From Sepioteuthis lessoniana (Eukaryota; Mollusca; Cephalopoda; Myopsida; Loliginidae), in NCBI GenBank assembly GCA_963585895.1, contig OY757921.1:49761712-49825711 (forward strand): DNA of 64,000 bases, written 5' to 3'. Position 1 is the stretch's first letter. Every line of letters starts with the position of its first letter. Under the pieces are notes generated by a model that was not told the DNA's origin, searched no databases, and was given only the letters and a program-made list of their open reading frames with translations. Shown here in pieces: positions 21,505 to 31,194 of the stretch. The position numbers and the translations under genes are program-made.

Positions 21505-22050
21505 ATTCCCGCAATTATCTATGTATAACACGCACCTTTAACTTTGGATATGAAATTGTGTGAAAAAAATTCTCGTGTATAATGCGCACTGACGTTTTTG
21601 AATTAGTAACAGCTAAATTTAATCTACATTTTGCATTCGTTTTACTTTTGAACGATTAGTTCTTATTGAAAATAAGAATTTATATTGTTTACATCATATC
21701 TTAAAAGACAAAATATACACAGTATTTAGACCAAATAAACGGACATGTTTACACCAAAATGCAACAGGCTTGCGGCGAAAATAAATTGACATTAGAAGAA
21801 ACGGAATGATAAACAAATTCAAATTCCATTATATCTTTGTAACAGCATGAAATACATTTGTTTGGATTGTCCATGTAACTTACTTTTGGTCATCATATCG
21901 TAAATAAGTTAAAGCATGTGGCCGGAGTAAGTTAATTATATAGTACTTGTGTATAATATGCACCACTCACTTTTGGGCAGATAAATCTGAAAAAAACAAA
22001 ACAAAACAAACTAGTGCATCTTATACACAAATAATGAAGATTTTTACTTG
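21505..22050. repeat. Diverged repeat with TATAATGCGCAC-type ends
   Basis: Two related segments, 21505-21595 (TATAACACGCACC..TTAACTTTGGATA, GTGTATAATGCGCAC) and 21945-22035 (GTGTATAATATGCACCACTCACTTTTGGG, GTGCATCTTATACAC), bracket about 350 AT-rich bases. This resembles the ends of a non-autonomous DNA transposon, but the two ends are in direct rather than clearly inverted order. A similar phrase occurs at 35400-35580. Confidence 0.3.
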
Positions 22051-23565
22051 TTAGCTATGAGGGTACCGTTCACACAAGAAGAACTCGACTCGGTTCTCAG
22101 AAAAATTAAAAATAGGAAAGCTGCAGGGCTGGACGAAATTCCCCCGGAAGTATGGAAGACCAGACAATTCGACGACATACTGCTCCGACACTGCAACGCA
22201 GTATACAATCAAAATCCGATAGATAGATGGACGAAGGGATGCATACTCCCCTTCCCTAAAAAGGGGGACCTCGGATTAGCCAAAAACTACCGAGGCATAA
22301 CACTTACATCCATAGCTGCCAAAATCTACAATGCCCTACTACGAAACCGAATAGAACCCAAAATCGACAACATACTTAGAAAAAACCAAAATGGCTTCCG
22401 AAGAAATAGATCCACGACCTCACAAATATTAACCATCCGCAGAATCCTTGAAGGTGTACGGGCAAAGAACCTACAAGCGACATTAATATTTGTCGACTTT
22501 ACCAAGGCTTTCGACTCCATTCACAGAGGAAAGATGGAACAAATCCTACTAGCGTACGGCATACCTAAAGAAACCGTAGCGGCAATAACGATTCTCTATA
22601 GAAACACTAAAGTAAAAGTACGATCACCAGATGGAGACACAGAATACTTCGACATTGTAGCAGGAGTACTACAAGGGGACACGCTGGCTCCGTATCTCTT
22701 TATCATTTGTCTAGACTACGTACTTAGAACATCGATTGACAAAATCAAAGAGAATGGCTTCGAACTGACGAAGAAAAGAAGCAGAAGATACCCCGCAACA
22801 ACAATTACCGACGCCGACTACGCCGATGACATAGCGATACTGGCAAATACACCTGACCAAGCCGAAACACTTCTGCATAGTTTGGAACGAGCAGCAGCAA
22901 GCATAGGCCTCCATGTTAATGCACACAAAACGGAATATATGTGCTATAACCAAACGGGGGACATCTCCACTCTAAAAGGAACCCCTCTTAAACTTGTAGA
23001 CAAATTCACGTACCTTGGAAGCAGCGTCGAATCAACCGAAAAGGACATCGAAACGAGGTTAACGAAAGCATGGACAGCTATCAATAGGCTATCGACTATA
23101 TGGAAATCAGACCTAACCGATAAAATGAAACGCAGTTTCTTCCAGGCAGCGGTCACATCGATACTGCTATATGGATGCACTACATGGACGCTAACAAAAC
23201 GGCTGGAGAAGAAACTAGATGGCAATTACACAAGAATGCTGCGTGCAATCCTGAACAAGTCCTGGCAGCAACACCCCACAAGACACCAACTGTACGGCCA
23301 CCTGCCCCCTATCACGAAAACTATTCAAGTTAGGCGAACCAGACATGCAGGACATTGCTGGAGAAGCAGAGATGAACTCATAAGAGATGTACTCTTATGG
23401 ATCCCCACACATGGCCGCGCAAAAGCAGGACGACCAGCACGAACGTACATTCAGCAGCTATGTGAGGATACAGGTTGTTGTCCTGAAGACCTGCCTAGGG
23501 TGATGAACGATAGGGAGGAGTGGCGAGAGAGGGTCAGGGATATCCGTGCTGCCAGCACGATATGA
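22048..23565 (+). CDS. RTE-like LINE reverse transcriptase, intact ORF (5' truncated element)
   Basis: A 505-codon uninterrupted frame. The element itself starts at about 22060; upstream codons, including the in-frame ATG at 22057, come from flanking DNA. Protein order: RT motif 1-2 GCILPFPKKGDLG with NYRGITLTS, motif 2a NQNGFRRNRSTTSQI, motif A FVDFTKAFDSIH, motif B GVLQGDTLAPYLFIICLDY, motif C ADYADDIAIL (catalytic YADD), motif D GLHVNAHKTEYM, motif E FTYLGSS, then thumb INRLSTIWKS, LLYGCTTWTLTKR and the basic tail RRTRHAGHCWR, KAGRPARTY. The RT catalyses target-primed reverse transcription in the family. The APE endonuclease is missing, so this copy cannot be autonomous. No stops or frameshifts suggests it is younger than the other copies. 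The stop codon is the first TGA of the TGA-repeat tail. Confidence 0.9.
   Translation: MLAMRVPFTQEELDSVLRKIKNRKAAGLDEIPPEVWKTRQFDDILLRHCNAVYNQNPIDRWTKGCILPFPKKGDLGLAKNYRGITLTSIAAKIYNALLRNRIEPKIDNILRKNQNGFRRNRSTTSQILTIRRILEGVRAKNLQATLIFVDFTKAFDSIHRGKMEQILLAYGIPKETVAAITILYRNTKVKVRSPDGDTEYFDIVAGVLQGDTLAPYLFIICLDYVLRTSIDKIKENGFELTKKRSRRYPATTITDADYADDIAILANTPDQAETLLHSLERAAASIGLHVNAHKTEYMCYNQTGDISTLKGTPLKLVDKFTYLGSSVESTEKDIETRLTKAWTAINRLSTIWKSDLTDKMKRSFFQAAVTSILLYGCTTWTLTKRLEKKLDGNYTRMLRAILNKSWQQHPTRHQLYGHLPPITKTIQVRRTRHAGHCWRSRDELIRDVLLWIPTHGRAKAGRPARTYIQQLCEDTGCCPEDLPRVMNDREEWRERVRDIRAASTI
22057..22064. repeat. Possible target-site duplication, left
   Basis: ATGAGGGT here recurs at 23577-23584 just after the (TGA)n tail of the LINE. 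The overlap of ATGA with the tail makes the true length uncertain; only GGGT is independent of the tail. Confidence 0.4.
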
Positions 23566-23584
23566 TGATGATGATGATGAGGGT
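23565..23584 (+). repeat. LINE (TGA)n tail and right target-site copy
   Basis: Short TGA-repeat tail directly follows the ORF, with ATGAGGGT at 23577-23584 as the possible right duplication. Short simple tails in place of poly(A) are typical of RTE-type LINEs. Confidence 0.6.
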
Positions 23585-23677
23585 CTATATGGAATATTTA
23601 GATATCATTGTTGCACCAAAATTCAAAATTCCTACTTATTTCCGCGGAAACTATAATAGATACAGAAAACGCAATAG

Positions 23678-23775
23678 CAGAAGGGAAAATCTGAATTCAA
23701 ACCTGGTATCCTCTGCTTAAAAATTGGCCTTGTGTCACATTCTGCCGGTGGCAAGGGGGTTGGGTAGGTATTTAC
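23678..23775 (+). mobile_element. SINE family A, 3' fragment
   Basis: AATTCAAACCTGGTATCC, TTGGCCTTGTGTCACATTC and GGGGGTTGGGTAGGTA match the 3' third of family A. Confidence 0.6.
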
Positions 23776-23977
23776 ATGAAACCATTGGATGGAAGAAGTT
23801 TTCATCTAAAAGCACTTTTTCCAATATAGTCAACACCATCACAACTTCAGAGGCTGATGTTGGTGGCATAGCAGTAGAGATTGAATCTTCTTATCAATAA
23901 TCCATTTTCAAAAATAAATAGTAGCTCTATATGGCTAATATGTGTTTAACATGAAAGCAGATCTGAGTAACATTTCT

Positions 23978-24185
23978 GGCTTGGACAGAATACGACACAA
24001 GGTCAATATTTTTCCAGTGATGTACCACTGGTTTGAATGAAGACGTTTTCTTTCTCCTTGACTGGTTGGCATATATAAGCTAATGAGCTTAATGGATGAG
24101 GGAAGAAGTGATTGATTCATACTTTTCACAAAGGCATTCGCACAAAGTGAAATGCAAACACCCTCGTCCATATAACTGATTGCAC
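23978..24185 (-). mobile_element. SINE family A copy, diverged
   Basis: The minus strand shows family A marks: GGTCAATATTTTTCC side near 24000, CCTTGACTGGTTGGC, CTCATCCATTAAGC region and a truncated head. Confidence 0.5.
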
Positions 24186-24304
24186 CCCACCCCCACCAAA
24201 AACAAACAAACACTAATGATTTACAATCCCGCCCGAAAGAATGGGAAAATTGTAACTATGCAGAATGTCAAGAGAAGCTCTCTGAAATAGCCTCTTAATC
24301 TTAC

Positions 24305-24475
24305 GGAGCTCATCCCTGTAGGCAGGGATTGATATACGATGACTATATCCCCTGCAGGGGTGTTCTGAGTATGACACTAAATTGTAACTAAGAATGAAGT
24401 GACAGTTCTGGAGATCTAGGGAATAATCCTTCATTGCCATTACTCCGAAGTCCATTCTACCCCGTGTGTCGTTGT
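24305..24475 (+). mobile_element. SINE family C copy, partial
   Basis: ATATACGATGACTATATCCCCTG, GAGTATGACACTAAA, then CATTGCCATTACTCCGAAG. The tail units are missing. Confidence 0.5.
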
Positions 24476-24554
24476 TTCTTAAGAGTTTTTTGCTCACAGT
24501 TATATGATATGTATTAATTCGAGCCCTCTTCACGAGCAAGATGCGACACAGTGA

Positions 24555-24785
24555 CACTTTTTAAAGCGGAGTTGAATAGATTTGAATTCAGAGTTTTTCC
24601 TAGACTAGTTGCCATAACAAGGTTAAAGAGACCAATATGTCCTACTATTTAGACATAACTGAAGGGAGAATGGTTGGATTCAAGGATATTAGTTCTATCA
24701 GAAATGAAGACAGCCTCGTCCGGGATTTGAACTCGGGTAACAGAGTCCATGTCCTACGATGATATGCATTACACTAGGAGCCCCT
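24555..24785 (-). mobile_element. SINE family A copy, near full length
   Basis: Minus strand: head GGCTCCTAGTGTAATGCATATC, B-box-like GAGTTCAAATCCC, body to GAATTCAAATCTATTC and CTCCGCTTTAAAA. A fragment of family C lies just beyond (24875-24960, minus: GGACCTGGGAGTCATGGC on the plus strand). Confidence 0.65.
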
Positions 24786-25186
24786 TCAAAATGATATCAA
24801 GTATTCCTATTAAATGCAAATAATTTGCACACATGTTTGCATATATTCTGGACTAATACAAATAATTCTAAAACATTTATTTGACCAATAGATGGGACCC
24901 TAACTGGTACTGTCATACCTGGCCTGAGTGGACCTGGGAGTCATGGCAATAAAGAAATTTACAGTTTTAAGAATAGAATCAAGAATTTAAGATGAGAGAA
25001 AATTCTTGACCCAATGAAGGAATGACAATATTTTATCTAAAAATAAAACGATTCATTTATATTATGGAACTGAATCACTGAGCGCAAGTGTGACAAAACA
25101 AAACAGAAAGTTAAGTATATACGCACGAGCATATATATATATATATATATATTGACGAAGGTGTAACCAAGGTAACTGGTGATGGG

Positions 25187-25420
25187 TGTCCGGTGGTGCA
25201 GTGGATAACGTACTGGTCTAGTGGCATTGTAGTAAGCGAGTTCAAACTCCAATTGGGCTATTAAGTTTACTCTTGAACTAATACTCTTAGGAAGGGTATG
25301 AATTCCCTTTATGCCCCACCTGTGGGCTAAATAGTGCCACTACTATTCCACAAGGATGGCTTTAGCATTAAATAACCTATCAGAGTTTATATGCCATTAA
25401 GCCAAAGAAACCAAACTAAG
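25187..25420 (+). mobile_element. SINE family B copy, near full length
   Basis: Head GTCCGGTGGTGCAGTGGATAAC with A box TGGTGCAGTGG, B box GAGTTCAAACTCC, body TGGGCTAAATAGTGCCACTAC and TTAGCATTAAATAACC, tail AAAGAAACCAAAC. Best reference copy for family B. Confidence 0.75.
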
Positions 25421-25429
25421 AAACTGATG

Positions 25430-26177
25430 AATTGTAATCGGATAGTTAAACGACACCCCCCACTATATATATAATCAATTTTTATCTGATTTCTTTTTCA
25501 AAAGATTTATCATTTTCGAACTATTAGGTATGTTCAAACTCTTTTCAATTATTTTATTTCATTTTAATTTTAAGTTGTAATCCTTGAAATTTTTGATAAT
25601 ATCAATTAACAAATGCCGCTTTTTTAATTAGAGTAGTTTGTATCACCCTGATTAATTACAGTCTGTTTAATTAATTTTCGTAGGGACATGTTTAACAAAA
25701 CGACGTAATATTTTTGGATGCCCACATGATAATCTTAGAAATACATACGGGTCCTCAATTGCATAACACCTTATGAATAATCGTGACTGCTGAAAAGTTT
25801 AGTTGGGACTTTATCTCGGTATTGAGTAAGTCACACTCTTTATTTCATTTGAAAGAATTGGAGCCTATACATATTTTGTCCGACAGAGCATTTCTCTGTA
25901 AACATAGGGAATGTCTGCTAGAATATTATTTCGGTATAGTCTCCTATATAAATATTTTTCTCTCATCATAGATATTTCCCTTTTGTTTTACACGCTATTT
26001 TCCTCGATTTAGCTCTGTTGAGCGAGGACAAAACCAGTCAGCTAACTTGTCACAATTTTACTTATTTTCGTTTTTTTTGTTTTATTTATTTTAATTTTAT
26101 GCTTTTAGTTCCATCATGACTAAAACATTGGGTCATTTTATTGTTTTAATAAAATTTTGTACTCCCAAAAATATCTT

Positions 26178-26209
<32 letters not shown>

Positions 26210-26320
26210 TATAGTATTATTCGGTCCAGTTAAACCAGAGTTGGGAGTAATTCCATTAGGATGAAAAAATCATTTAACAGTGAACATTTAAATTTTCCTG
26301 GTAAATATCAAATTTTCCCG
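25430..26320. other. AT-rich stretch, no gene seen
   Basis: Includes a (TA)n tract at 26184-26213. The open frame at 25783-25971 has no recognisable motif. Confidence 0.5.
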
Positions 26321-26322
26321 GT

Positions 26323-26478
26323 AAATATCAAAACCCATAACAGGATGGAAATAAATAATCCTCTGTCTATTCTGAATTATTTTATCCATAAGATCTGAAG
26401 AAGTCCTGATGGTTGTTTTTTTTTTTTTGTTGTTGTTTTTGATTTATATCAAAACCCATAACAAGATGGAAATAAATT
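26323..26478. repeat. 33-bp direct repeat pair
   Basis: ATATCAAAACCCATAACAGG.. ATGGAAATAAAT at about 26323-26355 recurs at 26447-26478 with one change. The pair is 124 bases apart. Confidence 0.6.
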
Positions 26479-26533
26479 TATAGTCCTAACGTTACCGGTT
26501 TTTGTTTTTTCTTAAAGAAAGGAAGTATATATA

Positions 26534-26575
26534 TATAAATGCGTGTGTGTGTGTGTGTGAGCGCACGCATTTATA
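26534..26575. other. Hairpin-forming inverted repeat around a GT tract
   Basis: TATAAATGCGTG (26534-26545) and CACGCATTTATA (26564-26575) are perfect inverted 12-base arms around a (GT)n loop. Confidence 0.7.
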
Positions 26576-26623
26576 ATACTTTTCTGTGTTTTTCATTTTC
26601 ATATCTTTTTTAATAGTCTAATC

Positions 26624-26660
26624 TGATGATTGTGTTTTAATAAGGCATGAAACCGTAAGT
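26624..26660 (+). other. Hammerhead-like motif, weak
   Basis: CTGATGA followed 19 bases later by GAAAC. Stem II is short and mismatched and no stem I is evident, so this is at best a decayed member. Confidence 0.2.
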
Positions 26661-26790
26661 CACAAAAGCAAATAGATAGTAATGTAATAATACATCAATT
26701 CTTTTACTGCTCTGCTTGCAGATATTTAAGCACTTTTTATCCACATTATTTTCTTTTTTACTATTTCTTATATACATATATAAATGTGGG

Positions 26791-26792
26791 TG

Positions 26793-26858
<66 letters not shown>

Positions 26859-26862
26859 CTTG

Positions 26863-26946
<84 letters not shown>
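26791..26946. repeat. (TA)n-(GT)n-(GA)n compound microsatellite
   Basis: Three consecutive dinucleotide blocks totalling about 155 bases. All open frames over it are artefacts. 26950-27375 downstream is A-rich and featureless. Confidence 0.95.
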
Positions 26947-26947
<1 letters not shown>

Positions 26948-27360
26948 TAAATTTTGTTTCATGTATATTTTCATCAGAAATGAAATGTAATTTTGCAAAA
27001 CCAAGTCTACACGTGCCGAGGAAGAGAAAACATGTTCCTTTTTATTTTATTTTATGTTCTATTTTTCAAAAAACAGGGAATCTTAAAAGACAAACAAAAA
27101 GAAAAAAAGAAAGGAAAAATGAAAATGAAAAGAAGTGCTCATACAGTAAGGTCTCTAATCAATACAGAATATTAAAAAAAAGGACCAAAAGAAAAGAAAA
27201 TTACCAAAAAATGAAATAAAGAGAAAGAAAAAGTGGCTCACACCACTTATTTAAGTCACATGTCGACATCGTTTTTGTTAGATAAGATTTCTCTTCTAAT
27301 GAAGTTATCCGTATAGCGAAATATTTAATTTAATTTTCCCTACCTTCTTCCTTTTATTAT

Positions 27361-27377
27361 TTGGATTTTATGTCAAA

Positions 27378-27413
<36 letters not shown>

Positions 27414-27426
27414 ACATATATATATA
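27361..27426. repeat. (TC)n-(TA)n microsatellite
   Basis: CTCTCT tract running into CATATATATATA at the left edge of the mariner element, consistent with insertion at a TA site. Confidence 0.9.
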
Positions 27427-27542
27427 CGAGGATCATTATATAAGTTTCCAGACTTTTTTCGTATGGGCACTTTTATTGATAGTACACACATGAAACTCCA
27501 GTCCCCTTCGAAGCAATCTCCTCCGGCTACAATACACTTGTT

Positions 27543-27821
27543 CTACCGTTCCAACAACTTCTGGAGGGCCCCATTGAAGTCCTCTTGTGTGAGCGTGTCA
27601 ATGACCTTCGTCACAGCCTCTTTCATCTCCTCAATTGTCTCATAACGACAGCCTCTGAGCTTAGGGAATAAGCAAAAGTCACAGGGAGCAAGGTCTGGAC
27701 GATAGGGAGGCTGAAGAACTGTCTTGATGCCCATCTTGCTCAAATAGTCTGTGACAAGGATGGAGTTGTGGACTGGTACTGAGCCGATTTGAAGAGTGCT
27801 GGCTTCTTCCGACGGAATCAC
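27543..27821 (-). pseudogene. Mariner transposase C-terminal catalytic piece
   Basis: Reads VHNSILVTDYLSKMGIKTVL, then PPYRPDLAPCDFCLFPKLRG and a C-terminal helix region. PDLAPCDF holds the third acidic residue of the DD34D triad. The second (usually in HxDNA just before VHNS) is replaced by a scrambled sequence, and the first is in the deleted middle. The protein would be inactive. Confidence 0.8.
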
Positions 27822-27834
27822 TTACTGAACTCCC

Positions 27835-28110
27835 CTAAAACCTCAACATAGTAACACTAACCCTAAACTTAACCGTTTGGCCAATCAACTCTGGTGTATT
27901 GACTTCCTTACTCCTCCCACACCTCTCATCATCCCTCACAGACTCCCTGCCTTCCTTGAATCTCTTATGCCACTTAAAAGCTGATGCTCGATTCATGCAA
28001 GATGGTCCAAAAGCAGTCTGAAATATTCCATACGTTTCTGTGGCATCATTTTTTCCGGGTTTTAAACAGAATTTTATTGCATATCTTTCTTCTAAAGTGT
28101 CAGATTGCAT
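27835..28110 (-). pseudogene. Mariner transposase N-terminal domain
   Basis: 91-codon frame that reads EERYAIKFCLKPGKNDATET, then AFGPSCMNRASAFKWHKRFKEG, then DDERCGRSKEV. This is the paired helix-turn-helix DNA-binding region of mariner/SETMAR-type transposases (WHKRFKEGR and DDERxGR patterns). The frame then loses homology and stops, before the catalytic domain. Confidence 0.8.
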
Positions 28111-28419
28111 TTTTGAAATTCACCAGCTGTGACAATCAGGCTTTAGTAGGGTGTATTCCAATTGCTGCTGTAGCAGTTCATTTGAACTTGAAATCATAAA
28201 AATCGGTCAGTCATCTCATAAGATGTATTGCAATGACATACTGAATTGTCAAGAGTCTACGACAATTTTAAATGCCTGAACAAAAAAGTCTGGAAACTTA
28301 TTGAATGCAACACGTATATATATGTATATATATATATATATATATTTCATTAAAATTGCCCTTCAGTTGCATTAATTTCGACGTGCAGACACAGTCTGAA
28401 TACCTGGTGTGTCTTTCTA

Positions 28420-28675
28420 CTGGCCACGGCTTCGTAGTTTAAGTTGGGTTCAATCCCAGGTTGAGTCATACCAAAGACTCAAAAAATGGTACTTGATGCT
28501 ACCTTGCTTAACACTCAGCATTATAAGGTACGGATCAAGGGTAAAGTGGACCAATCTAGGGAATGAATCTATGAAAAGGAGTAGTGCCCTCCCCTACACC
28601 TTGGGGTTAGAGCTAATGAAAAGGGAGCCTTCGGGTCACCCTTGACTACGGTCGCCAATTTTACTTTACTTATTA
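28420..28675 (+). mobile_element. SINE family D copy
   Basis: GGGTTCAATCCCAGG, AATGGTACTTGATGC, ACACTCAGC, AAAGTGGACCAATC, AAAAGGGAGCCTTCGGG and GACTACGGTCGCCAA follow the family order. Confidence 0.7.
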
Positions 28676-28739
28676 TTAATATTGAGTACTATTTGATATT
28701 CCAGCAATATTTGGTCGTCCATTAAGTCATCAAGTCATG

Positions 28740-28975
28740 CACGAGTCCTTGAGTTGTAGTGGTTAGCGCGATGTACTGCCGAATCGTTGTAAGCTAGTTC
28801 GAACTCTAGTTGCGTTGTTACGTTCACTTTTGGACAATTACCCTTGGGGAAGCTATGAACACCCTATCCTCCCAGTTATGGGTTAAATAGTACCACTACT
28901 GTTCTTCTAGAAGGGCGGCTTTGGCATTAGATAAGCTGCAAAGGTTGATAAGCTATTTAACAAAGAAACCAAATC
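28740..28975 (+). mobile_element. SINE family B copy
   Basis: Head GAGTTGTAGTGGTTAGCGC, B-box-like AGTTCGAACTC, TATGGGTTAAATAGTACCAC, TTTGGCATTAGATAAG, then AAAGAAACCAAA. Confidence 0.7.
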
Positions 28976-28999
28976 ATCAGTTGAGCTAGAGAGAACCAT

Positions 29000-29275
29000 A
29001 AACCTCGACAATATATATATATATATATATATGTATGTATATATACCTAATATTCTCCGCCGAAATGAATTTATTATGACGGCTTAACCGAGTTTGAGTC
29101 TCCATTTAATTGTACTATATATATATATATATATATCTGCATTCTGTACCTAAACATATTTACCGAACCTCTCCACGAGGACATCTCCCTTGACTTTGTG
29201 TATTAATGGCGGACCAAATATTGCAGTATTATCAAATAGTTCTCAATATCAATGAAGGAGCTTATATGTATTTAT
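29000..29275. other. Spacer with two (TA)n tracts
   Basis: TA tracts at 29011-29045 and 29118-29137 in otherwise unassigned sequence. Confidence 0.6.
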
Positions 29276-29359
29276 ATATTATATGGTAGCGTCTGTGATC
29301 CTGGGTTTCATGCTTTATGCATTCGTCAGACCAAGGTCACTGACACTACCATATAATAT
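29276..29359. other. 84-base foldback sequence
   Basis: Perfect outer arms of 14 bases, ATATTATATGGTAG (29276-29289) and CTACCATATAATAT (29346-29359). Inner arms stay mostly complementary for another 18 bases with five mismatches, closing on a short loop near TTTATGC. Shape fits a tiny foldback element or a precursor-like hairpin. Confidence 0.55.
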
Positions 29360-29712
29360 GTGTGTGTGTGTGGATTTAATACATTTCGTTCCTGTTACTT
29401 TTTATTGTAATAGTCTTGTTCGATAAACATTTCATACGTTTGATCATACCAAATTGCGTGACGTCAGAAAAAGTATTAATAGCTTCCGATGAGACTTATA
29501 TTCCACACCTTTCATAAATGTCTTTTAGAGACTACTTCAAATCTGAAAATTTTTACCACTCCTTTCTCTATGATTCGTTGCACAATTCTTATTTTCTTAC
29601 TTTGCAATGGTAGAAGAATTTGTAAACAACAACGACAACACGAATAATTATAATGCTTTATCTAAGGGTGTGCTTTTATTTTTGTTCACATATTATGTAT
29701 ATATATGGATGT

Positions 29713-29749
<37 letters not shown>

Positions 29750-29858
29750 TCGTTCAGAAAATATCCAGTCATTTTGACGAACAGCTCATGTATACATATA
29801 CAGTGATTTCATCAAAATGGCTGGATATTTTTTGAAGAGATGATATATCTATATATAT
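29360..29858. other. AT-rich spacer with inverted words and (TA)n
   Basis: (TA)n at about 29718-29746. The phrase AAAATATCCAGTCATTTTG (29757 on) is inverted as CAAAATGGCTGGATATTTT near 29815, giving a 75-base imperfect foldback. Confidence 0.5.
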
Positions 29859-29859
29859 A

Positions 29860-30050
29860 CCTTGGGAAAGGTATGAATCCAATTTTCCTCCTTCCAACTG
29901 TGGGTAAATAGTTGGGCAGATTGGCTTCTTTAGCTTTGTTTTGGCAACTTCTCTAGGATAAGGAAAACCCAGAATTCAAATCTGGGAAACTCCGTTAAAA
30001 AAATTACCTTGAGTCACATCCTGTCCGTGCATGGGCAAATACACATACAT
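29860..30050 (+). mobile_element. SINE family A, head missing
   Basis: CCTTGGGAAAGGTATGAATCC, AACTGTGGGTAAATAG, GAATTCAAATCTGGG, then CACATCCTGTCC. Starts within the body. Confidence 0.65.
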
Positions 30051-30099
30051 GCACATATACACACACATGTATATATATATATGTGTGTGTGTGTGAGTG

Positions 30100-30295
30100 T
30101 GTTCAAATCCTGGTGTTCAAATACTGCTCTCAGGAAAAGCAAGAATCTATCTCTTCTCTCCTCAGCTATAGTTCAATAGTAGTGCAAACTAGATTTTTAA
30201 CTTTAGTTAAGCAACCAGCCAAGGAGTAAAGAAAACTAAATTCAAACCAGCTTTATTGCACGCTTAAAATTTGACTTTTGGTTATATCCTGCCTA
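30100..30295 (+). mobile_element. SINE family A copy, diverged
   Basis: B-box-like GTTCAAATCCTGG, CTCAGCTATAGTTCAATAG and ATTTGACTTTTGGTTATATCC. A (TA)n tract (30293-30320) follows. Confidence 0.55.
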
Positions 30296-30584
30296 TATAT
30301 ATATATATATATATATATAACTGATTATCTGAAAATTCTTACCGATAACGGAAAAATATTAGAATAACAAAATAACAAGCTAAAATTACAGATACTCCAC
30401 ATCGGAAAGAAACTACCTCAACTCAATAGAATCAATTTCGAATCCAGTATTAATGTACTTAAATGTCATTAGCTTCTTCTGCCATTTATAGAACCAACTA
30501 TAGAAATAAACACTGACATGAGACACCAGAAAAAATAGTAAACGCTCAACTCTTACAAATTAGTAGAAATTTACGAAGCTCTTT

Positions 30585-30695
30585 GCTACCATGTAGCACA
30601 AGGCCGAATGAATGGGACACCCAATGAGACTCGAAATCACTCGTGTAGGTTTGCTAATCAAGCTTGCAAACCATTATACCACCAGAGGCGCCCTT
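30585..30695 (-). mobile_element. SINE family E copy
   Basis: Minus strand: CTGGTGGTATAATGGTTTGC (A box) and GATTTCGAGTCTC (B-box-like), then GGGTGTCCCATTCATTCGGC and TTGTGCTACATG. Matches 18600-18770. Confidence 0.6.
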
Positions 30696-30744
30696 ACAAA
30701 GTAGTAATATGCATGCAAAGGTCACATCGTTTTTTCAATATACA

Positions 30745-30840
30745 CAACACTGATGATGACCCAAGATCGGGAACCAATTAAACATGGGATGTTTATTAAC
30801 TAATTCCCGTCGGATATCATAAAATTGATGCGGCAAGTCG
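30745..30840 (+). other. Repeat fragment with decayed hammerhead-like motif
   Basis: ACTGATGATGACCC..CGGGAACC followed by TTATTAACTAATTCC. A related fragment lies at 56255-56370 (CTGATGATGG, TTATTAACCAATTCC). The GAAAC box is altered in both, so neither should cleave. Confidence 0.35.
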
Positions 30841-30887
30841 AAATGATAAATACAATGTGTTGAGAAAAGTTGTTTCTACTGTTTAAT

Positions 30888-30889
<2 letters not shown>

Positions 30890-30928
<39 letters not shown>

Positions 30929-31148
30929 TTGCATAACAGTATTACAATTTTGTTCAGCTAACTAATAAAATATCTTTTCGTCTTTTGCCTCCTATCTGCG
31001 AGTGGTTTGATTAACAATGGTAGTTTTAGCGTATTTGTATTTCAGTTGGTCAATTTCATTCTTGATAGATTACGTAAACCAAACACATATGTGTTTTTAA
31101 ATTAAATCAATTTTTGTCAATTTTGCAGGATTTTAAGATTGAAAGAGG

Positions 31149-31193
<45 letters not shown>
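30890..31193. repeat. (TA)n and (TCTA)n microsatellites
   Basis: TA tract at 30890-30926; TCTA tetranucleotide array of about eleven units at 31149-31193, adjoining a family C SINE. Confidence 0.9.
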
Positions 31194-31194
31194 C

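Larger units (their letters stand above)
27427..28316 (-). mobile_element. Mariner-family DNA transposon, internally deleted
   Basis: Terminal inverted repeats share ATAAGTTTCCAGACTTTTTT (left 27438-27458 on plus; right on the minus strand 28301-28282). Flanks are TA-rich on both sides, as expected for TA-target insertion. The transposase lies on the minus strand in two parts with the middle missing. Total length about 890 bases compared with about 1.3 kb for complete mariners. Confidence 0.8.

Noticed and set aside
26716-27219. 167-codon open frame
   Set aside because: Most of it is TA, GT and GA microsatellite; the rest is A-rich lysine codons.
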